This document shows positions 46,827 to 54,938 of a stretch of DNA of 64,000 nucleotides, one piece after another (positions within the stretch are counted from its first letter, which is position 1; every line of letters starts with the position of its first letter). Both the position numbers and the translations under genes were made by a program. Below the pieces are notes generated by a model. That model made no database searches. It was not told where the DNA came from and worked only from the letters and a program-made list of their open reading frames with translations. The stretch spans positions 1 through 64,000 of the forward strand of contig CABXEZ010000001.1 of NCBI GenBank assembly GCA_902511405.1, given 5' to 3'. Source of the stretch: an uncultured Alphaproteobacteria bacterium. Its GTDB lineage: Bacteria; Pseudomonadota; Alphaproteobacteria; HIMB59; GCA-002718135.

Positions 46827-46856
46827 AATTACGACCATTTAAACATGGTCGTAATT
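46827..46856. terminator. Bidirectional terminator between katG and tetR-like gene
   Basis: Perfect 12-bp arms AATTACGACCAT and ATGGTCGTAATT with a 6-nt loop, between convergent genes. The left arm is 17 bp after the katG stop and the right arm reaches the TetR stop codon. No long U-run follows on the plus side, but the stem is strong. Confidence 0.7.
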
Positions 46857-47401
46857 TAACTTTTAAAAGTAGTAGCCCCTTTAAAAATATGTTTTAAAAT
46901 CTTCTCATACTGCTCTTTTTTTAAAGAAGTAAGAGTGGGCATTTTTAAAGTTTTTCTTGTTTGAGAAATTCCAATAAAAGCAGAGACAATAAGGTCATAT
47001 TGTAGAGGGTTAATTTTTTTTAATTTTTTTACAATAGGATTGCGCATTTTCTTTATATGAATATTTTTAACTAAATCTCCTACAATAGGATCAGGTGAAT
47101 TCATTATTAACATTTTTACAACAGTTGTTTCATCTTTCATATCCATACTTTCTAATAACCAACCAGTGTATAAATCAATAATATTATCATCATTTATATC
47201 AATATCATGGACCCAATCAAATCTATCTAAAGTGGCTTTAAACAAACCAAGCTTACTTGAATAATATCGAGGAATTAGAGCAACATCTACTTTTGCAGCT
47301 TTAGCAATTTGACGAACAGAAACATTTGAATAACCATAATTCCAAAATAATTTTTTAGCCTCTTCGAAAATTTTAAATTTTGTTTTTTCAGACTTATTCA
47401 T
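46856..47401 (-). CDS. TetR family transcriptional regulator
   Basis: A 181-residue TetR-type repressor. The helix-turn-helix is residues 10-55: KIFEEAKKLFWNYGYSNVSVRQIAKAAKVDVALIPRYYSSKLGLF. The C-terminal ligand domain is not recognisable. It is divergent from a reductase gene, and the perfect palindrome GTCAAC-AGTT-GTTGAC in the gap (47427-47442) is its likely operator, so it probably regulates itself and the reductase. The ligand is unknown. Confidence 0.88.
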   Translation of the reverse strand: MNKSEKTKFKIFEEAKKLFWNYGYSNVSVRQIAKAAKVDVALIPRYYSSKLGLFKATLDRFDWVHDIDINDDNIIDLYTGWLLESMDMKDETTVVKMLIMNSPDPIVGDLVKNIHIKKMRNPIVKKLKKINPLQYDLIVSAFIGISQTRKTLKMPTLTSLKKEQYEKILKHIFKGATTFKS

Positions 47402-47426
47402 TGCTCTTTATTAACACAAATATTTT

Positions 47427-47442
47427 GTCAACAGTTGTTGAC
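47427..47442. promoter_or_regulatory. Palindromic operator of the TetR-like regulator
   Basis: GTCAAC-AGTT-GTTGAC is a perfect 6-bp inverted repeat with 4-bp spacer in the 86-bp divergent gap. It lies 26 bp from the tetR start and 46 bp from the reductase start, a good position to repress both. It stands out from the A/T-rich background. Confidence 0.65.
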
Positions 47443-47487
47443 TTTTATCTTATTTATATTTAGTAGGAAAGAAATTATGGAGAATAA

Positions 47488-48555
47488 ATGAATTTAAATA
47501 TTAATAAAAATGAACCTGTAATGGTGACTGGGGCCACTGGATTTGTAGCTAGTTGGTTAGTTAAAAAACTAATGGATAATGGAATTACCGTACATGCGGC
47601 AGTAAGAAATACTGATGACTCAATCAAATTAGCCCATCTTAAAAATTTGGAAAATGGCTCTTCAGGTAAAATTATTTTTTTTAAATCTGACCTATTGGAA
47701 GATGGGAGTTATTTAGAGGCTATGGATGGATGTAGTATTGTTTTTCATACAGCTTCACCTTTCAACTTTAGTGTAACAGATAATAAAAAAGGCTTTATTG
47801 ATCCTGCTTTTATTGGAACTCAAAATGTTCTAAAATCTGTTAATAATACTGAAAGTGTAAAGCGTGTTGTTTTAACTTCATCGTGTGCTGCAATTTATGG
47901 GGATGCTGCAGATATAGCAATGTATCCAGGACAAGTTTTGACTGAAAAAATGTGGAATACTTCATCAACTGAAACTCATAACGCCTACAGTTATTCAAAG
48001 ACAATTGCTGAAAAAGAAGCTTGGGATATTTCAAAAAAACAGACAAGATGGAAGTTGGTAGTGGTTAATCCTTGTTTTGTTCTTGGAGCATCCATATCTA
48101 AAAACCCAACTTCAGGAACATTTGAATTAATTAGTCAGCTTGCTGATGGGAGTATGAAAAGTGGAGCAGCTCCATTTGAAATTGGTGCAGTGGACGTAAA
48201 AGATGTGGCTGAAGCTCACTTCAAAGCAGCTTATCTTGAAAGCGCTAATGGCCGAAATATTTTATACAACAAGACCTTATCAATTTTGGATATTGCAAAT
48301 ATAATAAAAGATAAATTTGGAGATGAATGGTCCTTACCTAAAAAATCAGCTCCTAAATGGTTAATATGGTTGATAGGTCCTTTTGTTGATAAATCTTTAT
48401 CACGCAAAATGATAAGTAATAATTTTGGTCATCCTTGGCGAGCAGATAATAGTAAATCGAAAAAAGATCTAGGCATTGAATATACACCTATAGAAAGAAG
48501 TATTGAAGATATGTTTCAGCAAATGATCGACAATGGAATTGCTAAAAAAAAATAG
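47488..48555 (+). CDS. NAD(P)-dependent short-chain reductase, dihydroflavonol reductase-like
   Basis: A 355-residue extended short-chain dehydrogenase. Nucleotide-binding VTGATGFVASWLVKKL near residue 12, catalytic YSYSKTIAEKEAWDIS near residue 169 (YxxxK), and VVVNPCFVLG near residue 192 match the dihydroflavonol 4-reductase/aldehyde reductase group. It probably reduces a carbonyl compound or aldehyde. It is controlled by the divergent TetR gene, so it may respond to a toxic aldehyde or ketone. A terminator follows. Confidence 0.85.
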   Translation: MNLNINKNEPVMVTGATGFVASWLVKKLMDNGITVHAAVRNTDDSIKLAHLKNLENGSSGKIIFFKSDLLEDGSYLEAMDGCSIVFHTASPFNFSVTDNKKGFIDPAFIGTQNVLKSVNNTESVKRVVLTSSCAAIYGDAADIAMYPGQVLTEKMWNTSSTETHNAYSYSKTIAEKEAWDISKKQTRWKLVVVNPCFVLGASISKNPTSGTFELISQLADGSMKSGAAPFEIGAVDVKDVAEAHFKAAYLESANGRNILYNKTLSILDIANIIKDKFGDEWSLPKKSAPKWLIWLIGPFVDKSLSRKMISNNFGHPWRADNSKSKKDLGIEYTPIERSIEDMFQQMIDNGIAKKK

Positions 48556-48603
48556 TGCGAAAATTGGTTTGATTTAGAAAAAAAATTAATCTTAAATATT
48601 ATA

Positions 48604-48628
48604 AAAGCGGAAATATTATTTCCGCTTT
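48604..48628. terminator. Bidirectional terminator between reductase and SnoaL-like gene
   Basis: Perfect 11-bp arms AAAGCGGAAAT and ATTTCCGCTTT with a 3-nt loop, followed by ATTTATATTTATTT on the plus strand. It separates two convergent genes. Confidence 0.85.
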
Positions 48629-48636
48629 ATTTATAT

Positions 48637-48963
48637 TTATTTAGGCATATTAGTTGCGCCGGTTTCCATAGAAATTATTTTACCATCTTTAAATTTATAT
48701 ACTGCCATAACAGCTTGGGTATTGCCGTCTTTAAAGGTTACAAAAGCGTGATGTACCCCTATTTCATCATTTTCATATATAATTCTAGAACGATCTCTAT
48801 CTTCAGAAATATCATCACTCATAGCCCAACCAATGACATCAGATTTTGAAAGTTGATTTCCTGATGAGTGCATCGTAAATTTAAAATCATCGTGTAGAAT
48901 TTCATTCATTCCAGCCTCATCTTTTGCTTGAAATATTTTGTCGTATTTTTCTAATATTGACAT
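48637..48963 (-). CDS. SnoaL-like / NTF2-fold protein
   Basis: A 108-residue alpha+beta cone fold protein. ILEKYDKIFQAKDEAGMNEILHDDFKFTMHSSG, VHHAFVTFKDGNTQAVMAVYKFKDGKIISMETGA and the final MPK fit the SnoaL-like / nuclear transport factor 2 superfamily. Such domains act as small isomerases, dehydratases or binding modules. Substrate unknown. It precedes the nucleoside transporter genes by 69 bp on the same strand but is the downstream gene there. Confidence 0.78.
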   Translation of the reverse strand: MSILEKYDKIFQAKDEAGMNEILHDDFKFTMHSSGNQLSKSDVIGWAMSDDISEDRDRSRIIYENDEIGVHHAFVTFKDGNTQAVMAVYKFKDGKIISMETGATNMPK

Positions 48964-49032
48964 TTTTATCTCCTATTTTTAATTCCTTATATATAGGTAG
49001 TTTATTTTATAACTATCAAAGATTAATAATAG

Positions 49033-50004
49033 TTATCTCTCTTTAATGTAAGGCTGTCCGATAGCTCTTGGAGCGATTGCCTTACCAACAAAACCAGCAA
49101 GAAGAACTACGGTTAACACATAAGGAACAGCCTGAATTAGTTGAACAGGAATTGTGCCAATAGCAGGAAGTTCAACTCCCTGTAATCTTATTTGAAGGGC
49201 ATCCGTAAATCCAAAAAGTAAACATGCTAACAACGCAGTCTTGGGATGCCATTTTCCAAAAATCATAGCGGCTAGAGCTAAGTATCCTCTACCTGCAGAC
49301 ATCTCTCGAAAAAAATTTGCATTAACTGCTGTTGATAGATGAGCTCCTGCAAACGCTATTAAAACACCGTTTATGGCAAGTGCTTTATATCGCATTGCAA
49401 AAACATTTATTCCCGCAGTATCAACTGCGCTTGGATTTTCACCCACTGCTCTTACTCGCAGACCAAAACTAGTTTTAAAAACTATCCAATAAACAATGGG
49501 GACGGATAGATATGCTAAATACACAAATATATAGTGTCCACTTAGTATGTCACTATAGATTAAACCAATGATAGGAACCTCCCTTAAGGCATCAGCAAAA
49601 GGAAGAGTTATTTCTAAAAAACGTTGATCATCTGTTAGTGTTGGTGTCAGACCCGCTTGCCCAAACCATGCTGCCGCTAAGGCAGTTGTTAAACCAATTA
49701 TTAAAATATTAATGGCAACACAAGAGACAACTTGATCACCTTTGTGCGTTACTGATGCAAAACCATGTAACATAGATAAGCTAACACAGGCAATAATAGC
49801 CATTAATAATCCAGCCCATGGATTGCCAAAAAAATAAGAGCCAACCGCAGCTACAAAAGCGGCCATTAACATTTTACCTTCTAAACTAAAATCAATAACA
49901 CCTGACCGTTCAGCAAATATACCAGCCATTGCAGCAAAAACTAATGGGGTTGAAATTCTCAGAGTGGAATTTGTTATAGAGGCTAAATCTGATAAAAATT
50001 CCAT
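49033..50004 (-). CDS. Nucleoside ABC transporter permease (second)
   Basis: A 323-residue membrane protein of the BmpD/NupQ-type ABC permease group (about 8-9 spans). The cytoplasmic coupling motif is VGENPSAVDTAGINVFAMRYKALAINGVLIAFAGA near residues 185-219. It overlaps the first permease by 1 bp (TAATG type). It forms a heterodimer with that permease. An 8-bp AT-rich inverted repeat at 49009-49036 overlaps the stop codon and may end the transcript. Confidence 0.9.
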   Translation of the reverse strand: MEFLSDLASITNSTLRISTPLVFAAMAGIFAERSGVIDFSLEGKMLMAAFVAAVGSYFFGNPWAGLLMAIIACVSLSMLHGFASVTHKGDQVVSCVAINILIIGLTTALAAAWFGQAGLTPTLTDDQRFLEITLPFADALREVPIIGLIYSDILSGHYIFVYLAYLSVPIVYWIVFKTSFGLRVRAVGENPSAVDTAGINVFAMRYKALAINGVLIAFAGAHLSTAVNANFFREMSAGRGYLALAAMIFGKWHPKTALLACLLFGFTDALQIRLQGVELPAIGTIPVQLIQAVPYVLTVVLLAGFVGKAIAPRAIGQPYIKER

Positions 50005-51122
50005 TACGCTTTAACCTTAGTATTTAATCTATTCACAAAAAAACTTTCAATTTGTGGTCTAAATAAATTTTCTAAAGCTCCACTAAATAAAATTATAACT
50101 CCCTGAACAGCAACAAACATATACCGTGTTATATTTGGCATATCAAAAGTTACTTCTGATCCCCCTTGATATAAAATTCCAAACAAAAATGCTGCGGGAA
50201 ATATTCCTATGGGGTGGTTTCGTCCCATTAAAGCAACGGCAATTCCAGTAAAGCCGTATCCTGCAGGAAATCCTGAAACTATTTTGTGATGAACACCTAG
50301 TATTTCATTGATACTTAATAACCCTGCTAAACCTCCAGAGATTAACATCGCTATAATAATATTTTTATAAGGAGAAATACCTGCATATATGGCTGCTTGG
50401 GTGTTGTGACCAACTGCTCTCATTTCATATCCCCATTTAGTTTTCCAAACAAGAAACCAAACAAAGAAAGATGCTGCAATTGCTAAAAGAAACGACGCAT
50501 TTAGAGGAGAGTATCTAATTTTAATACCAAACAGAGCCGCAAAATCTTTAAAGTTTGGAAGCCACAACTCTTTTGGCAAAGCAACTGTGTGAGGTCCCAT
50601 TTGTTTCATGTCACGAATAACATCAACCAACAAATAAACCATTAATGAGGATGCAATAAAATTAAACATGATTGTTGTAATAACAATATGACTACCTCTT
50701 TTTGCTTGTAAGTAAGCCGGTATAAATGCCCAAGCGGCACCAAAAATAAAAGCTCCAGCTATTGAGAGGATCCAAACAATTGGAACTGGAAGAAAACTAA
50801 AATTTATTGCAACAAGAAAAACGCCCAACCCTCCCAGATAAGCCTGTCCTTCTCCACCTATATTGAAAAGACGACAATGAAATGCGACTGCAAAAGCTAA
50901 TCCTGTAAAAATAAAATTGGTTGTATAGTAAAGAGTGTAGGCAAACCCCTCTATGTAACCAAAAGATCCATATATAATTAATTTAATAGCCTGATATGGA
51001 TTTTCACCTGCAATAAAAATAAACAAAGCAGATACTAGAAGTGCTAAAGTCAAGTTTACCAATGGAACTATTAAATTTGAAACCCACCAAGGAACTTTAG
51101 ACTTATCTACTGCAGAACTCAC
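50004..51122 (-). CDS. Nucleoside ABC transporter permease (first)
   Basis: A 372-residue permease with about 9-10 spans, the NupP/YufP type. The coupling loop is VGHNTQAAIYAGISPYKNIIIAMLISGGLAGL near residue 238-269, and the early NIGGEGQAYLGGLG near residue 85 is a hallmark of this family. It overlaps the ATPase gene by 1 bp. The complex probably imports nucleosides supplied by the BMP protein. Confidence 0.92.
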   Translation of the reverse strand: MSSAVDKSKVPWWVSNLIVPLVNLTLALLVSALFIFIAGENPYQAIKLIIYGSFGYIEGFAYTLYYTTNFIFTGLAFAVAFHCRLFNIGGEGQAYLGGLGVFLVAINFSFLPVPIVWILSIAGAFIFGAAWAFIPAYLQAKRGSHIVITTIMFNFIASSLMVYLLVDVIRDMKQMGPHTVALPKELWLPNFKDFAALFGIKIRYSPLNASFLLAIAASFFVWFLVWKTKWGYEMRAVGHNTQAAIYAGISPYKNIIIAMLISGGLAGLLSINEILGVHHKIVSGFPAGYGFTGIAVALMGRNHPIGIFPAAFLFGILYQGGSEVTFDMPNITRYMFVAVQGVIILFSGALENLFRPQIESFFVNRLNTKVKA

Positions 51123-52642
51123 TACGCTACTCCCGCCATTAACAAACCTAATTCACGGTCTGTGACATCTTCATTAACTCTTTCTCCAACAATCATTCCA
51201 TCAAACATTACTGCTATTCTATCAGATAAAGATAATATTTCTTCCAACTCTACTGATACTAGCAGTATCGCTGCACCTTTATCACGCATATCAATTAATC
51301 GTTGGTGAATAAATTCTATTGCACCTATATCCACACCTCTAGTTGGTTGGCCTATAAGTAGTATTTTAGGGTTTTCATTTAACTCTCTGCTTAAAATAAG
51401 TTTTTGCTGGTTACCGCCAGAGAAATTTGAGGTCATTAAATGTGGAGATCTTGGCCTTACATCATATTCCTCCATAACTCTTTTTGAATAGTCCAAAATT
51501 TTATTCTCATTCATTATTGAAGATTTTGAATAAGGTTCTTGATCATGATAGCCAAAAATTAAATTTTCAGACGCTTTAAAATCAGTTACTAATCCCATTC
51601 TTTGACGATCCTCAGGAATGTGTGCCAGACCTTTTTCTTTGAGCTCCCTGGGGTTTAATAGCTCTGAACTGTCTGATATTTTTTCTCCATTCAAAAAAAT
51701 TTCCCCTGACTCAACCTTCCTTATACCGGATAAAGCCTCAAGAAGCTCAGTTTGTCCATTTCCTGTGACCCCAGCTAAACCTAAAATTTCTCCTGCATGT
51801 ATTTCTAAATTTATATTCTTTACCCGTGTAACATCTAGATCATCTTTTACTGTTAAATTTTCTACTCTAAATGCAACATCACCTCTTTTAGTTTTTGATT
51901 TATTAATTCTTAACAGGACACTTCTTCCAACCATCATCTCTGCAAGCTTTTCTCTATTTGTAGTTTCAGTTTTAGTATGCCCTACAATCTCCCCTTGGCG
52001 CATAACTGAAACTTCACTTGTTAAATCCATAATCTCATTTAACTTGTGCGTGATTAATACAATTGTTTTTCCTTCTTCTTTTAAAGAACGAAGTATCTTA
52101 AACAATTCGTCAACCTCTTGTGGTGTCAAAACACCTGTTGGCTCATCTAAAATAAATACTTCTGCGCCGCGATATAACGATTTTAAAATTTCCACTCTTT
52201 GTCGAAAGCCAACAGATAAATCTGATATGACAGAATCAAGATCAACATTTAAATTATATGTTTCACATAAATTTTTTAGATCTATTTTTGCTTTTTCTAA
52301 ATTTTTTCCAAAGACTACCTCACCTTCAAAACCCAAAACAATATTTTCGAGAACTGTAAAGTTCTCCACAAGCATAAAATGTTGGTGCACCATACCAATT
52401 CCATTTTCTATTGAGTCTCTTGGTGATTTTAATTTAATCTCTTTTTCGTTTACTTTAATAGTTCCTGAGTCAGCTTGATAAAGCCCATAAACAATACTCA
52501 TTAACGTAGATTTCCCAGCTCCATTTTCACCAATGATGCCGTGAATGGTACCTTTATTAATTGTTAAATTGATATTTTTATTAGCCTGAACATGGCCAAA
52601 AGATTTACTAATGTTAGTTAGTTGTAAAATAGGTGAGACCAT
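51122..52642 (-). CDS. Nucleoside ABC transporter ATPase (two ABC domains)
   Basis: A 506-residue double ABC ATPase. First domain: GENGAGKST near residue 38, LSVGFRQRVEILKSL and FILDEPTGVLTP. Second domain: degenerate Walker A GVTGNGQTE, with no Lys, near residue 285, and SGGNQQKLILSRELNENPKILLIGQPTRGVD near residue 410. This pair of one normal and one altered ATP site is typical of RbsA/NupO-like nucleoside and sugar ABC ATPases. It lies between the BMP protein and the permeases. Confidence 0.93.
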   Translation of the reverse strand: MVSPILQLTNISKSFGHVQANKNINLTINKGTIHGIIGENGAGKSTLMSIVYGLYQADSGTIKVNEKEIKLKSPRDSIENGIGMVHQHFMLVENFTVLENIVLGFEGEVVFGKNLEKAKIDLKNLCETYNLNVDLDSVISDLSVGFRQRVEILKSLYRGAEVFILDEPTGVLTPQEVDELFKILRSLKEEGKTIVLITHKLNEIMDLTSEVSVMRQGEIVGHTKTETTNREKLAEMMVGRSVLLRINKSKTKRGDVAFRVENLTVKDDLDVTRVKNINLEIHAGEILGLAGVTGNGQTELLEALSGIRKVESGEIFLNGEKISDSSELLNPRELKEKGLAHIPEDRQRMGLVTDFKASENLIFGYHDQEPYSKSSIMNENKILDYSKRVMEEYDVRPRSPHLMTSNFSGGNQQKLILSRELNENPKILLIGQPTRGVDIGAIEFIHQRLIDMRDKGAAILLVSVELEEILSLSDRIAVMFDGMIVGERVNEDVTDRELGLLMAGVA

Positions 52643-52687
52643 ATAAAACTATGTTTTAAGAATTGGTCTCACCAAAGTTTTTAATTA

Positions 52688-53665
52688 TTACTCTTGTGAC
52701 CAGTCAGCAACAGCCATTGCTCCACTTGCAATTTCTGCTGCAGCAGCTTCAACAGCAGCAGCCATTTCATCTGTTACCATGCCGTCTTCAGCAGCATAAC
52801 CAACTCCACCTTCTGCAAGACCTAGCACAACTATAGCTGGTTCAAAAGTACCAGCAGCAGTTTTTTCAGCTTGCTCAAAGATTGTTAAATCTAAACGTTT
52901 TAACATTGAAGTTAACATATTTCCTGGGTGCATCCAGTTTTGATTTGTATCAACACCGATACCCATGATGCCTGCATCCGCTGCAGCTTGAAGAACACCA
53001 ATTCCTGTTCCACCAGCAGCTTGATAAACAACATCAGCACCACCATCAACTTGAGCTTTTGTTAACTCAGCACCTTTAGTCGGGTTATTCCAAGCTTCAG
53101 GAGTTGTTCCAGTCATATTAGCTATAACTTGAATGTCTGGGTTTACATATTGTGCACCTTGCTCATAACCACCTTGGAATTTTCTGATTAGAGGAATATC
53201 CATTCCTCCAACAAATCCGATCGTGCCACTTTCAGATGCCATAGCAGCAATCATACCAACAAGAAAAGATCCTTCGTGTTCCTTGTAACATGCTTGGTAA
53301 ATATTTCCTGCTGGATCATCCAACCAACAAACATCAACAGCTACAAAGTTTGTATCTGGGTAGTCTGGTGCCACAGCCGCAACTGCATCAGCTTGTGCAA
53401 ATCCCATTGCAACAACAAGAGTTGCTCCTCTGTCAGCAACTTTTCTCATTCCTTGTTCAATTTGAGTATTATTAGATGCTTCGAACTCAACCATAGTCCA
53501 ACCTAATTCATTTTTTACTCTTTCAGCTGTTTTAAAAGCTAATTCATTAAAAGATTTGTCAAATTTTCCTCCAGCATCGTAAATTACACCAATTTTATTT
53601 GCAAATAGATTTGATGAAAATACAAGTGCGAAAGAAACAACAAAAATATTTAAAAGTTTTTTCAT
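52688..53665 (-). CDS. BMP family nucleoside-binding protein
   Basis: A 325-residue periplasmic binding protein. The start is the ATG at 53665 with GAGGAG ribosome site; a longer form (53713) is rejected because the signal peptide starts here (MKKLLNIFVVSFALVFSSNLFA). The BMP/PnrA signature is GVIYDAGGKFDKSFNE near residue 24-40, with TIGFVGGMDIPLIRKFQGGYEQGA near residue 150 and VDTNQNWMHPGNMLTSMLKRLD near residue 240. Typically binds purine or pyrimidine nucleosides. Upstream lies upp, so uptake feeds salvage. Confidence 0.93.
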   Translation of the reverse strand: MKKLLNIFVVSFALVFSSNLFANKIGVIYDAGGKFDKSFNELAFKTAERVKNELGWTMVEFEASNNTQIEQGMRKVADRGATLVVAMGFAQADAVAAVAPDYPDTNFVAVDVCWLDDPAGNIYQACYKEHEGSFLVGMIAAMASESGTIGFVGGMDIPLIRKFQGGYEQGAQYVNPDIQVIANMTGTTPEAWNNPTKGAELTKAQVDGGADVVYQAAGGTGIGVLQAAADAGIMGIGVDTNQNWMHPGNMLTSMLKRLDLTIFEQAEKTAAGTFEPAIVVLGLAEGGVGYAAEDGMVTDEMAAAVEAAAAEIASGAMAVADWSQE

Positions 53666-53772
53666 AGTAAATATCTCCTCATTATTTCCGTAAAATATAG
53701 TCTTTGATATCATCTTTATCTGAAAAAAAAATTAATAAATTAAATTTAAATTATATATCGTGGATAAATGAT

Positions 53773-54393
53773 CTAGGTGCCCATATATCGATCACCTGCG
53801 TCACCAAGCCCAGGCACTATGAACTTATTTTTATCCAATTTTGCGTCAATTTGACAGGTAAAGACATGAAGGGAGCGATGATTTTTTTGGACATTTTTTA
53901 TTCCCTCAGGTGCGGCAAGAAGAGAAATCAGTGCAACATCTTTGATATTAACGCCTTTGTTCTTTATTAGATTTATAGCTGCTATAGATGAGTTTCCTGT
54001 AGCAAGCATTGGATCAAGGACAAGAACTTTTTTATTTTTAGTTTTTGGAAGTTTAAATAAATATTCAACTGGCTCATATGTTTGTTCATCACGGTATAAA
54101 CCAATATGTCCTTTTTCTGCATCCGGTAAAAACTTTACAAAACCCTCTAGCAATCCAAGTCCAGCTCTCAAGATGGGGACAAGAATAACTTGCTGCGCAA
54201 GGTCTTTTCCAGTTGTTTTTGTGAGTGGTGTTTGAACAATGACTTTTTTATATTTTAAATGTTTCAATACTTCAGCTGCTATTAGATAGCTTGCTTCGTT
54301 CATTGTTTGTCTGAATAGAGAATTAGAAGTTTTTTTATTTCTCAAAATCGTCATTTTATATTCTAAGAAAGGTGATTTAATTGATGTAATCAT
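53773..54393 (-). CDS. upp: Uracil phosphoribosyltransferase
   Basis: A 206-residue PRTase that joins uracil to PRPP. The PRPP loop VLVLDPMLATGNSSIAAI near residue 125-142, the ILRAGLGLLEGF block near residue 73 and the final DAGDRYMGT give the identification. I take the start at 54393 (MITSIKSPFL), seven codons inside the longer ATT/ATG frame, because it aligns with the E. coli start. It lies upstream of the nucleoside transporter genes on the same strand, 107 bp from the BMP start. Confidence 0.93.
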   Translation of the reverse strand: MITSIKSPFLEYKMTILRNKKTSNSLFRQTMNEASYLIAAEVLKHLKYKKVIVQTPLTKTTGKDLAQQVILVPILRAGLGLLEGFVKFLPDAEKGHIGLYRDEQTYEPVEYLFKLPKTKNKKVLVLDPMLATGNSSIAAINLIKNKGVNIKDVALISLLAAPEGIKNVQKNHRSLHVFTCQIDAKLDKNKFIVPGLGDAGDRYMGT

Positions 54394-54429
54394 AAATATA
54401 TTACATATATACAATTGATCATAAGAGCA

Positions 54430-54936
54430 ATGCGGATATTTTTATTTCTTACATTATCGTTATTAGTTTGGGGATGTTCTACTGTAGAGGTTACCAAAGA
54501 AGTTATTAAAGTTACAAATACTGTTACTGACAAAGTTAAAGAATCCATTCCAAAAAAAGAGAGTGAAGAGGACACTGTAATTGCAGAAATTATTGAAGAA
54601 AAGGAAATAGAGGAAGAAATAGAAATCTTAGAAGAAAAAAAAGAAATAGAAAAAAGTATTATCGAAAATCAACAGAAATTAGCAGATATAAATTTTATTG
54701 GAAAAACTGAAAATATAATTTTCGACTTATTAGGTAAAGCTCAGCTTTCAAGAACAGATGGGTCTGTCTACACCTTAAGATATGATAGTGAAAAATGTAG
54801 ATTATTTTTATTTTTTAACCAAGAACTGAGTAACAAAAGAGTTGAGTATTTTGAGCTAAGAAATGACAAAGCAGAGTTATTAAATTCGAAGCAGGCACTA
54901 GAAAGTTGTTATAAAGAATTTAATTTACTAAATTAA
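54430..54936 (+). CDS. Predicted lipoprotein with coiled-coil
   Basis: A 168-residue exported protein. The ATG at 54430 begins a signal ending in LVWGC (lipobox, Cys15 or so). A Lys/Glu-rich segment (residues 35-90, EEKEIEEEIEILEEKKEIEKS) predicts a coiled coil. The C-terminal part GKTENIIFDLLGKAQLSRTDGSVYTLRYDSEKCRLFLFF resembles small BamE/SmpA-like domains of alphaproteobacterial lipoproteins. A TTG at 54415 is an alternative start but weaker. Function unknown. It faces pyc. Confidence 0.75.
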   Translation: MRIFLFLTLSLLVWGCSTVEVTKEVIKVTNTVTDKVKESIPKKESEEDTVIAEIIEEKEIEEEIEILEEKKEIEKSIIENQQKLADINFIGKTENIIFDLLGKAQLSRTDGSVYTLRYDSEKCRLFLFFNQELSNKRVEYFELRNDKAELLNSKQALESCYKEFNLLN

Positions 54937-54938
54937 AT

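Noticed and set aside
49009-49036. Inverted repeat ATAACTAT/ATAGTTAT at the end of the nucleoside permease operon
   Set aside because: Possible weak terminator, but the stem is only 8 bp, A/T rich and overlaps the stop codon, so it is not listed as a feature.
51618-52478. A 286-codon open frame on the plus strand
   Set aside because: It lies wholly antisense to the double ABC ATPase, has a Ser/Thr/Phe-rich composition without any domain, and the opposite frame is a clear gene.
53666-53713. Longer start of the BMP protein
   Set aside because: The signal peptide begins at the Met encoded at 53665, which has its own GAGGAG site.
54394-54414. Longer start of upp
   Set aside because: The extra seven residues are not seen in the family; start at 54393 aligns with other Upp.
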